A DNA stretch of 64,000 nucleotides from Bacteroidota bacterium (GTDB lineage Bacteria > Bacteroidota > Bacteroidia > UKL13-3), in NCBI GenBank assembly GCA_013298895.1, contig JAAFJM010000005.1, positions 42,229-106,228 of the forward strand, in the 5' to 3' direction. A program made the position numbers and the translations under genes. Positions 1 to 7,143 of this stretch are shown here, piece by piece. The first letter of the stretch is position 1. Each line of letters begins with the position of its first letter. The notes beneath the pieces are model-generated. The model made no database searches. It was given only the letters and a program-made list of their open reading frames with translations, and had not been told where the DNA came from.

Positions 1-616
1 TATCGACAATAATATACAAATCATCCATTTCTCCGAGATTTGTATCGTATATTCCGCATACTTTAAATTTTCTAACTCTTGGAGGATCTTGAATAAAATA
101 AACAAAAATACCATCACCCACTTTAAAACCAAGTTTGTTGGCAAGTGAAGCCGAAAGCATTATTTCATTCGACATTTGATTTGAATCAAATTTAGGAATA
201 CTTCCCGAAACAATACTTTCTCTTAAAAAGTTAAAATCAAACTGATTATCAACACCTTTTAATACAATTCCTTGAAAATCATTTTCAGTTTTTATTATAC
301 CCGCCTTTATTGCATATTTTTGAAAATGTTTAAACCCATTTTTAGTATTTAAAAATTGTTCAACATCATTATTACTTTGAATGGGTGCACTTTGATATGA
401 TAAATTTAAATCTAAATTATTGATTACAATATCAGATTGAAAACTAGAAAGTTTTTGGCTTACCTGCTGCTTGTATCCGCGCGAAATAGCAATAGCCAAA
501 AGCATTACAGTAACACTGATGGCTACCGCCAATGTGGCTATACGAACTATTAGCTTGCTAAACGAAGTTTGTTTGCTTTGGCTTAACCGTTTTGATATAA
601 AAAAACTTAATTGCAA
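1..616 (-). CDS. FtsX/LolC-E family ABC transporter permease, N-terminal part (runs off left edge)
   Basis: The reverse strand is open from position 616 to the window edge and gives about 205 residues of the N-terminal half of a permease. It starts with a short cytoplasmic piece (SFFISKRLSQSKQTSFSKL), then one membrane segment (IATLAVAISVTVMLLAIAIS), then a periplasmic domain typical of the MacB/LolC core fold. The pattern matches lipoprotein-releasing permeases (LolC/LolE), which move lipoproteins from the inner membrane to LolA. The C-terminal three membrane helices lie outside the window. No ATG is available: an in-frame stop sits at 638-640, so TTG at 616-614 is the likeliest start. It is divergent from the muramidase gene and the two start codons overlap by one base. 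LolC/E versus a generic FtsX-like permease cannot be settled from this half. Confidence 0.8.
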   Translation of the reverse strand, partial: MQLSFFISKRLSQSKQTSFSKLIVRIATLAVAISVTVMLLAIAISRGYKQQVSQKLSSFQSDIVINNLDLNLSYQSAPIQSNNDVEQFLNTKNGFKHFQKYAIKAGIIKTENDFQGIVLKGVDNQFDFNFLRESIVSGSIPKFDSNQMSNEIMLSASLANKLGFKVGDGIFVYFIQDPPRVRKFKVCGIYDTNLGEMDDLYIIVD

Positions 617-1791
617 TGGAAATGAAAAATAGAATGGTCAAATATAATATTAGCATTTGTTTTATAGTGCTTTTGCTTTTAAATTCTGAAATAAACGCAC
701 AAATAATATTAGGTTCGGCTAGGCTCAACACCTATTTACCATTGCTAAAAAATAAAAAAGTGGGCTTAGTGGTAAACCAAAGCAGTTTAATAGGTCAAAC
801 ACATCTTATTGATACATTACTTAGCCTAAAAGTAAATATTACTACGCTTTATTCACCAGAACATGGATTACGCGGAAATTACTCAGCAGGAGAAAAAATT
901 AAGAGTGGTGTGGATGATAAAACTGGCTTACCCATTGTTTCGCTTTATGGAAATAATAAAAAACCAACTGCTGCTCAGCTAAAAAACATAGACATCATAG
1001 TATTTGATTTGCAAGATGTAGGCGCACGATTTTATACCTATATAAGTACTTTGCATTACGTAATGAAAGCTTTGGCCGAAAACAAAAAAACTTTAATAGT
1101 TTTAGATAGACCAAACCCAAATGGCGATATAATTGATGGACCATTGTTAGATACCAACTTTAAATCGTTTGTAGGTATGCATCCAATACCAGTTTTACAC
1201 GGCATGACCATGGGCGAATATGCCCAAATGATTAACGGACAAGGTTGGTTAAAAAACAAAGTAAAATGTAACGTAAAAGTTATCTGTATGAGCAATTATA
1301 CGCATAAAAGTAAGTACATGCCTCCTGTATTTCCATCGCCCAATTTAAGGACATATAATGCCATCAGGCTTTACGCGAGTTTGTGTTTTTTTGAAGGAAC
1401 CAATATTAGTTTAGGCAGAGGAACTGATAAACCTTTTGAATGCATAGGTTTACCCAATAGCAAAATTGGTACTTATGAATTTATACCAAAATCTATTCCT
1501 GGAGTGGCCGATAATCCTCCGCAAAAAGATAAGTTATGTAAAGGTTTTTTACTAAGCAATGAAGCCGAAAATATTAGTAAACTTAATTTAAAATGGTTGA
1601 TTGATTTTTACCAAGCCAGCAGCGATACAGCAGATTTCTTCACTCCTTTTTTTGATAAACTAGCAGGTAGCAGCCAACTAAGAACTCAAATAATTAAAGG
1701 ACTTTCGGCTACTGAAATTGAAAAGAGTTGGCAACCAAACTTAGTTAAGTTTAAAGCTATGCGTACAAAATATATTTTATACAAAGACTAA
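616..1791 (+). CDS. namZ: NamZ-type exo-beta-N-acetylmuramidase (DUF1343)
   Basis: A 391-residue exported protein of the DUF1343 family. Characterised members (NamZ) release terminal N-acetylmuramic acid from peptidoglycan fragments, so a cell-wall recycling or scavenging role follows from the family. An N-terminal signal segment (about residues 12-29, ending near NAQ) fits secretion to the periplasm. Family motifs are visible: GLVVNQSS near residue 50, YSPEHGLRG near residue 80, FDLQDVGARFYTYISTL near residue 130, DRPNPNG near residue 163 and a late FEGTNISLGRGTDKPFE. The length is usual. Start codons at 616, 622 and 634 are all possible; 622 or 634 would give a tidier signal peptide. It is followed after 12 bases by a glycosyltransferase gene on the same strand, probably co-transcribed. 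Confidence 0.88.
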   Translation: MEMKNRMVKYNISICFIVLLLLNSEINAQIILGSARLNTYLPLLKNKKVGLVVNQSSLIGQTHLIDTLLSLKVNITTLYSPEHGLRGNYSAGEKIKSGVDDKTGLPIVSLYGNNKKPTAAQLKNIDIIVFDLQDVGARFYTYISTLHYVMKALAENKKTLIVLDRPNPNGDIIDGPLLDTNFKSFVGMHPIPVLHGMTMGEYAQMINGQGWLKNKVKCNVKVICMSNYTHKSKYMPPVFPSPNLRTYNAIRLYASLCFFEGTNISLGRGTDKPFECIGLPNSKIGTYEFIPKSIPGVADNPPQKDKLCKGFLLSNEAENISKLNLKWLIDFYQASSDTADFFTPFFDKLAGSSQLRTQIIKGLSATEIEKSWQPNLVKFKAMRTKYILYKD

Positions 1792-1803
1792 AATTATTGC
1801 CAA

Positions 1804-2775
1804 ATGAAAATATTAATTATCCGTTTTAGTTCCATTGGCGATATAGTGCTTACTACCCCAGTTATTAGGTGTTTAAAACAACAATTGAATGCCGAAATAC
1901 ATTATTTAACCAAGCCTAATTTTGCAAGCATATTAAACACCAATCCATACATTGATAAACTGCATGTACTAGATAAAAGTTTAATAGCTAAAGCCAATGA
2001 ATTGCAATCTGAAAAATATGATTATGTAATAGACTTACACAATAATTTAAGAACACTTATTTTTAAAACTACGCTGGGTGTAACTGCTTATAACTTCCCG
2101 AAATTAAACTTTGAAAAATGGCTTTTGGTTAATTTTAAAATAAATAAAATACCCCAAATTCATATAGTAGAAAGGTATTTTAAACCTGCTGAAGTATTAG
2201 GAATATTAAACGATGGCAAAGGATTAGATTATTTTTTACCTACTAATTTTAACTTTGATTATCCCATTGATTTAAATAAACCTTACTTAGCATGGGCCAT
2301 TGGTGCGCAACATTTTACCAAACGTTTTCCTATTCATAAAATAATAAGTATTTGCAATAAACTGGACATGCCTATTTATTTATTAGGCGGAAAAGAAGAT
2401 GAAGAAAATGGAAGCCAAATAGCCAAACAAACACATAACCAAGTGGTAAATTTATGTGGTAAGTTAAGTTTGCATCAATCGGCTTATATGGTAAAAAATT
2501 GCAGCCTTTTAATCACCAACGATACAGGCTTAATGCATATTGGTGCAGCTTATCAGAAACGCATTATTTCGCTTTGGGGTAACACCACTCCCCTACTTGG
2601 CATGAACCCTTATTACGGGAATAATGAAGTAAAACAAGCCTTGTTTGAAAACAATAATTTATCATGCAGACCATGCAGCAAAATTGGGCACCATAGTTGC
2701 CCTAAAAAACATTTTAAATGTATGGAAGATTTAAACATACAATTAATAGAAAAAAAAATAGCTGAGCTAATTTAA
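1804..2775 (+). CDS. Glycosyltransferase family 9 protein (ADP-heptose:LPS heptosyltransferase-like)
   Basis: A 323-residue cytoplasmic/peripheral enzyme with the two-domain GT-B layout of the GT9 family. The N-terminus carries the typical ILIIRFSSIGDIVLTTPVIR motif; the C-terminal half has the donor-binding stretch NDTGLMHIGAA and a following SLWGNTTP. GT9 enzymes add heptose or related sugars to the lipopolysaccharide core. A cluster of cysteines and histidines near the C-terminus (CRPCSKIGHHSC) is common in Bacteroidota members. It lies 12 bases behind namZ. The sugar and acceptor cannot be told from sequence. Confidence 0.85.
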   Translation: MKILIIRFSSIGDIVLTTPVIRCLKQQLNAEIHYLTKPNFASILNTNPYIDKLHVLDKSLIAKANELQSEKYDYVIDLHNNLRTLIFKTTLGVTAYNFPKLNFEKWLLVNFKINKIPQIHIVERYFKPAEVLGILNDGKGLDYFLPTNFNFDYPIDLNKPYLAWAIGAQHFTKRFPIHKIISICNKLDMPIYLLGGKEDEENGSQIAKQTHNQVVNLCGKLSLHQSAYMVKNCSLLITNDTGLMHIGAAYQKRIISLWGNTTPLLGMNPYYGNNEVKQALFENNNLSCRPCSKIGHHSCPKKHFKCMEDLNIQLIEKKIAELI

Positions 2776-2789
2776 ATAACTCGGCTATT
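2757..2789. terminator. Bidirectional terminator between convergent genes
   Basis: Inverted repeat AATAGCTGAG (2757-2766) with CTCGGCTATT (2780-2789), preceded by an A tract and followed by a T-rich stretch. It overlaps the last codons of the GT9 gene and serves the convergent lipoprotein gene from the other side. Confidence 0.65.
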
Positions 2790-2805
2790 CTTTGTTTTGA
2801 AAATC

Positions 2806-3777
2806 TTAAGGCTTAATAATATTTACATCATATTCATATTTTTTGGCAACGCCATTTAATGTAAAATTATCAACTATCACATGATATTTTATATCAGAAG
2901 TGGCAGTAGTATTTATTCCAACAGGCTCCCAAACTATTGTTTGGTCAGCATAACCATTATCGGTTTTTGAGACAATTTTTAATGAAACATCGCCCCCTTG
3001 TGAGTCCGTCATTTTTATAGTAGCGGCAGACAAATCAACTCCAGAGAAAAAAGAATTAGGATTAGTAACTGCTAATGACCATCTATCAAAAACCAAACTT
3101 TGAGGAATAAAAGTTGGAGGATAGGCAATATATGCAGGGGAATTAGCAGGTAATGGATCGGATGTGTGTTCTATACAATGTAGTACTGATGAACCTGTGG
3201 TACAGCCTAATCCATATTCTTTTGCCCTTGAAAATAAAATCCACCTTCTATGTCCAACAGTGTAATTACTTGCACCTTCATCTTCAACCCAACCAGTTAT
3301 GGTGCTAGAAGAATGATAACTAGGTGAACCAAGCGCAATATTACTAATACCGGCTGCAGTATAACCTTCTTGTGAAAAACATTTCCAAGTATTTGGAGGA
3401 AAATGACTTAACGAGTTATTGGCATACATCATTAGTGCCGCTTTTTGACATCCACTAAACCAACTTTCGTTCCAAACCATATTATAAGGTAATCCGCAAA
3501 TTTTTCTGAAATAATTCAATCTAACCAACGACCTATCCAAAGCCAATTTTGAAATAGTACCCTCATTACAATTAGCACTATTACCTGTCCAATCCAATTC
3601 GGCATCAGTTACTGCAGTAGTTAAATACATTTCTTTGTAATCTTTTACAGCTTGTTCTCTTCCTGTTAAATTTGTTGGTTGCTGTGAAGTTGTATTACTC
3701 GTTTCTTCTTTTGAACAGCCAATAGATATTAGTACTGTTCCTACTAAAACTATGGCCAATTTACTTATTGTATTCAT
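2806..3777 (-). CDS. CAP/SCP-domain lipoprotein
   Basis: A 323-residue protein starting MNTISKLAIVLVGT with a lipobox ending ISIGC, so it is probably anchored to the outer membrane. The middle part resembles the CAP (cysteine-rich secretory protein/SCP) domain: LNYFRKICGLPYN, then CQKAALMMYANNSLSHFPP, then HRRWIL. Bacterial CAP proteins are extracytoplasmic and mostly of unknown function. After the CAP part comes a roughly 80-residue beta-rich tail, probably Ig-like. The reading frame continues upstream to 3888, but that extension runs into tRNA-Asn, so ATG at 3777 with its lipobox is chosen. Transcription converges with the GT9 gene. Confidence 0.72.
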   Translation of the reverse strand: MNTISKLAIVLVGTVLISIGCSKEETSNTTSQQPTNLTGREQAVKDYKEMYLTTAVTDAELDWTGNSANCNEGTISKLALDRSLVRLNYFRKICGLPYNMVWNESWFSGCQKAALMMYANNSLSHFPPNTWKCFSQEGYTAAGISNIALGSPSYHSSSTITGWVEDEGASNYTVGHRRWILFSRAKEYGLGCTTGSSVLHCIEHTSDPLPANSPAYIAYPPTFIPQSLVFDRWSLAVTNPNSFFSGVDLSAATIKMTDSQGGDVSLKIVSKTDNGYADQTIVWEPVGINTTATSDIKYHVIVDNFTLNGVAKKYEYDVNIIKP

Positions 3778-3826
3778 GCCGCAATTATATATTATTAACC
3801 AATAAAATAAAACTGTGTGAAACAAA

Positions 3827-3854
3827 AAAGCCAACCGAATAAACGATTGGCTTT
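3827..3854 (-). terminator. Terminator of tRNA-Asn
   Basis: Hairpin with arms AAAGCCAA (3827-3834) and TTGGCTTT (3847-3854), immediately 3' of the tRNA on the minus strand and followed there by a T run. Confidence 0.7.
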
Positions 3855-3855
3855 G

Positions 3856-3929
3856 CTCCCCGGGCTGGGCTCGAACCAGCGACCCCATGATTAACAGTCA
3901 TGTGCTCTAACCAACTGAGCTACCAAGGA
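3856..3929 (-). tRNA. tRNA-Asn (GTT)
   Basis: A 74-nt cloverleaf on the minus strand: acceptor TCCTTGG pairs with CCGGGGA (two G-U pairs), D arm GCTC/GAGC, anticodon stem CATGA/TCATG with loop CTGTTAA (anticodon GTT, Asn), T arm GCTGG-TTCGAGC-CCAGC and discriminator G. The 3' CCA is not encoded. Confidence 0.96.
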
Positions 3930-4049
3930 GTTTGACTATTTAATTTATCAGATATTTGTCTCTAACGTGGGTGCAATGATAGGAATTGATAATTAAAAAT
4001 GCAATATTTGTACCGAAAAAAAATAAAAAAAATATTTAATTAATTATTT

Positions 4050-4964
4050 ATGAGTTTATTAGTTGTTGGTTCAGTTGCTTTTGATGCCATAGAAACCCCT
4101 TTTGGAAAGACAGATAAGATAGTTGGAGGTGCCGCTTCTTACATTTCTTTATGTTCTTCTTATTTTACTAAAAGTGTAAATTTAGTTGCCGTTGTTGGCG
4201 ATGATTTTCCAAATGAATTTATTAGTCACCTAAATAAAAATGGCGTAAATACTGAAGGATTGCAAGTTAAAGCAGGTGAAAAATCGTTTTTTTGGAGTGG
4301 AAAATACCATAACGATATGAATAGTAGAGATACTCTAGTTACTGAACTAAATGTATTGGCTGATTTTGATCCTATTATTCCTGCCTCTTACCAAAATTGC
4401 GAGTATTTGATGTTGGGTAACTTAACCCCCAAAATACAACAAACAGTTATTGAACGCTTAACAAATCGTCCAAAATTAATAGTAATGGATACCATGAATT
4501 TTTGGATGGAGATAGCCATGGATGATTTAAAGGAAACTTTAAAAATGGTAGATGTATTAACCATTAACGATGAAGAAGCCCGTCAGCTTTCTGGCGAATA
4601 TTCGTTGGTTAAAGCTGCTGCTAAAATTCAAACTATGGGTCCTAAATATTTAATTATTAAAAAAGGTGAACATGGTGCGTTGTTATTTCACGGTAAAGAC
4701 ATGTTTTATGCACCTGCATTACCTTTAGAAGAGGTATTTGACCCAACTGGGGCTGGAGATACTTTCGCTGGTGGATTTATTGGATATTTGGCTAAAACTG
4801 GAGATTTAAGTTTTGACAACATGAAAAATGCGGTAATTTATGGTTCAGCGATGGCTAGTTTCTGTGTAGAGCGTTTTGGAACTGAAAGGTTAGTTAATTT
4901 AAGTGAAACAGAATTAAATGCACGTATAGCGGAGTTTAAAAAACTTTCTAATTTTAACTTGTAA
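4050..4964 (+). CDS. PfkB-family carbohydrate kinase
   Basis: A 304-residue ribokinase-superfamily enzyme that phosphorylates a sugar or nucleoside with ATP. The N-terminal GG signature is seen as IVGGAASYISL (about residues 25-35). The C-terminal signature DPTGAGDTFAGGFIGYL (about residues 230-246) contains the catalytic Asp and anion hole. Length is standard. The substrate cannot be assigned: PfkB proteins of this shape include ribokinase, adenosine kinase and fructokinase. It is a single-gene unit with a hairpin terminator 70 bases downstream. Confidence 0.88.
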   Translation: MSLLVVGSVAFDAIETPFGKTDKIVGGAASYISLCSSYFTKSVNLVAVVGDDFPNEFISHLNKNGVNTEGLQVKAGEKSFFWSGKYHNDMNSRDTLVTELNVLADFDPIIPASYQNCEYLMLGNLTPKIQQTVIERLTNRPKLIVMDTMNFWMEIAMDDLKETLKMVDVLTINDEEARQLSGEYSLVKAAAKIQTMGPKYLIIKKGEHGALLFHGKDMFYAPALPLEEVFDPTGAGDTFAGGFIGYLAKTGDLSFDNMKNAVIYGSAMASFCVERFGTERLVNLSETELNARIAEFKKLSNFNL

Positions 4965-5035
4965 TATATTTTGGGTGTTACTATTCCCATCTTATTTTGC
5001 AATCATTTTAAAAAAATTCTACCTAATAAAAACTG

Positions 5036-5067
5036 AGAGTCAAAGGGTTATTTTGCCCTTTGACTCT
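5036..5067 (+). terminator. Terminator after the PfkB kinase gene
   Basis: Twelve-base perfect stem AGAGTCAAAGGG (5036-5047) / CCCTTTGACTCT (5056-5067) with an 8-nt loop. The T tract after it is weak, so it could also be a processing or mRNA-stabilising hairpin. Confidence 0.6.
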
Positions 5068-5400
5068 TCAAAATCAAGCTACAAACATCTAAAATAGTTT
5101 TATCGTTTTTAATTAAAATTTTTAGTTCCTAAACTTCCTTAGACTATCATTTCTTCCTATACAACAAATGGGAGAATATTGCTTTGATATTATTATACCT
5201 TATATTCGGCTGTTACTTCTTTCGCCAAAAGCAAAATAATTATTGGTCTCAAATCATCTTCAAATATTTAATTATAAACTGCAATAGTTCAAGAAAAAGT
5301 CTATTGAATCAATGCATTTTTTAAAAATATTTGTAATTGATTGTATTATTAATTCAGTAAAATCTAGCATTCAACACCTAAAATTCAAACTATAAACAGC
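5068..5400. other. Intergenic stretch without recognisable gene
   Basis: About 330 bases of AT-rich DNA between the PfkB terminator and the cysS promoter box. No convincing frame, RNA gene or repeat was seen. Confidence 0.5.
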
Positions 5401-5408
5401 TATATTTG
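5401..5408 (+). promoter_or_regulatory. Bacteroidota -7 promoter box for cysS
   Basis: TATATTTG matches the TAnnTTTG -7 consensus of Bacteroidota housekeeping promoters and lies 16 bases before the cysS ATG, predicting a very short leader. Confidence 0.6.
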
Positions 5409-5424
5409 CCACACATTTTTTATT

Positions 5425-6891
5425 ATGGATTCTACTTTAAAAATATACAATACTTTAACCCGAACTACCGAAGATTTTAAACCCATTCACGAAGGCCATA
5501 TAGGCATGTACGTTTGTGGACCAACAGTTTATAGCAATGCGCATTTAGGCAATGCACGTACTTTTATTTCGTTCGATGTCATTTTTCGTTACTTTTTACA
5601 TTTGGGTTACAAAGTGCGCTATGTGCGTAATATAACCGATGCTGGACATCTGGAAAGTGATGCTGATGAAGGCGAAGATAAAATTGCTAAAAAAGCAAAA
5701 TTGGAACAACTAGAACCAATGGAAATTGTACAACGTTACACCATTGATTTCAGGGAAACCATGCGCATGTTCAATACTTTGCCGCCAAGCATTGAACCTA
5801 CCGCTACTGGTCATATAATTGAACAAATAGAAATGACCAAACAGATAATAGCCAATGGTTATGCTTATGAGGAAAATGGTTCTATTTATTTTGATGTAGA
5901 AAAATTTACCAAAGAATATAATTACACCATTTTATCTAACAGAAACTTAGATGATTTATTAAATGGCACGCGTGATTTAGATGGGCAAAATGAAAAACAT
6001 GGCCGTTTAGATTTTGCACTTTGGATAAAAGCAAAACCTGAACATATCATGAAATGGCCAAGTCCGTGGGGAGTTGGTTTCCCGGGTTGGCACTTAGAAT
6101 GTTCGGCCATGAGTAGTAAATATTTGGGAAATGAATTTGATATTCATGGTGGTGGAATGGATTTAATTCCTACACATCATACCAACGAAATTGCACAGAA
6201 TTTGGCTTGCCATAAAACGCAACCTGCTCGTTATTGGATTCATACCAATATGTTGACAGTAAATGGTCAAAAAATGAGCAAAAGTTTAGGTAATTCGTTT
6301 TTACCAAATGAGTTATTTTTTGGTAATCATAAACTGTTAGATAAAGGGTACAGCCCAATGACGGTGCGCTTTTTCATGTTGCAAGCACATTACCGTAGCA
6401 CGTTAGATTTTAGCAACGAAGCATTGCAAGCAGCCGAAAAAGGTTTTGCAAGACTAATGAACGCCATGAAATTGATTGATGGTTTAAAAGTATCAGAGCT
6501 ATCAACCATCAACCTTCAACCAACAACTAATGATATTTACAATGCTTTAAACGATGATTTTAATACACCAATTGCCATAGCAAGTATTTTTGAAGCGGTG
6601 CGAATGATTAATTCTATTAACGATGGCAAAGAAACCATCAATGAAACTGACAAAGTTAGTTTGAAAAAATTGATGACAGAAATAGTTTTTGATGTATTGG
6701 GTTTACAAGAAGAAAATAATACAGATAACAGCAAAGTGGATGGCTTAATGAACATGATTATTGAACAAAGAAACCATGCAAAAATGAACAAAGATTTTGC
6801 TACCAGTGATGCCATCAGAAACAAATTAAAAGAGATTGGTTTTGAAATAAAAGATGGTAAAGATGGAACGAGTTATAGTGTGATTAATTAG
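5425..6891 (+). CDS. cysS: Cysteine--tRNA ligase
   Basis: A 488-residue class Ia aminoacyl-tRNA synthetase that charges tRNA-Cys. The N-terminus has the zinc/active-site start YVCGPTVYSNAHLGNART (the HIGH-equivalent is HLGN), a middle zinc-site WHLECSAMS and HHTNEIAQ, and the second signature KMSKSLGN near residue 283. The C-terminal DALR-like helical part and small end domain are present (full length). It is a monocistronic unit with a close-set -7 box. Its tRNA substrate gene is in the same window at 61.1 kb. Confidence 0.97.
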   Translation: MDSTLKIYNTLTRTTEDFKPIHEGHIGMYVCGPTVYSNAHLGNARTFISFDVIFRYFLHLGYKVRYVRNITDAGHLESDADEGEDKIAKKAKLEQLEPMEIVQRYTIDFRETMRMFNTLPPSIEPTATGHIIEQIEMTKQIIANGYAYEENGSIYFDVEKFTKEYNYTILSNRNLDDLLNGTRDLDGQNEKHGRLDFALWIKAKPEHIMKWPSPWGVGFPGWHLECSAMSSKYLGNEFDIHGGGMDLIPTHHTNEIAQNLACHKTQPARYWIHTNMLTVNGQKMSKSLGNSFLPNELFFGNHKLLDKGYSPMTVRFFMLQAHYRSTLDFSNEALQAAEKGFARLMNAMKLIDGLKVSELSTINLQPTTNDIYNALNDDFNTPIAIASIFEAVRMINSINDGKETINETDKVSLKKLMTEIVFDVLGLQEENNTDNSKVDGLMNMIIEQRNHAKMNKDFATSDAIRNKLKEIGFEIKDGKDGTSYSVIN

Positions 6892-6892
6892 C

Positions 6893-6925
6893 GGCTGGCT
6901 TCTGGCTCCTGGCAATTGGCAATGA
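6893..6925. repeat. CTGGC-word repeat after cysS
   Basis: A short run of GGCT/TCTGGC/CCTGGC words starting two bases after the cysS stop codon. It belongs to the same word family as the copies at 23.2, 24.5, 35.4-35.5 and 36.8-36.9 kb. Confidence 0.5.
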
Positions 6926-7021
6926 GCAATATGCAAAAAAGATACAACTTTGCTTAAAATAATAAACGCAAAGTGCACAAAGAAAAAACGCAAAGAACAC
7001 TAAGAAAATCTTTGGGTCCAT

Positions 7022-7132
7022 CGCGAAAACCCTTTGCGAACTTTGCGGTTAAAAAAATCGCAATAGCCACAAAGAAATAATTAAAAACTTAGCGCTCTTC
7101 GCGAAAAACCTTTGAGAACTTTGCGGTAAAAT
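7022..7132 (+). repeat. Two direct copies of a CGCGAAAA...ACTTTGCGGT unit
   Basis: A 33-base unit occurs at 7022-7054 and again at 7100-7132 with only a few differences; both read CGCGAAAA, then CCTTTG, then GAACTTTGCGGT. More CGCAAAG words lie just upstream (6966-7000). The second copy carries GAACTTTG, which resembles a -7 box (xAnnTTTG) 21 bases before the PIG-L ATG, so the repeat may supply a promoter. Confidence 0.6.
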
Positions 7133-7143
7133 TTAAATAAAAT

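Noticed and set aside
3778..3888. N-terminal extension of the CAP-domain lipoprotein frame
   Set aside because: It runs into tRNA-Asn and its terminator; the lipoprotein signal starts cleanly at 3777.
6966..7132. CRISPR-like direct repeats before the PIG-L gene
   Set aside because: Only two imperfect units and no regular spacers; no cas genes in the window.
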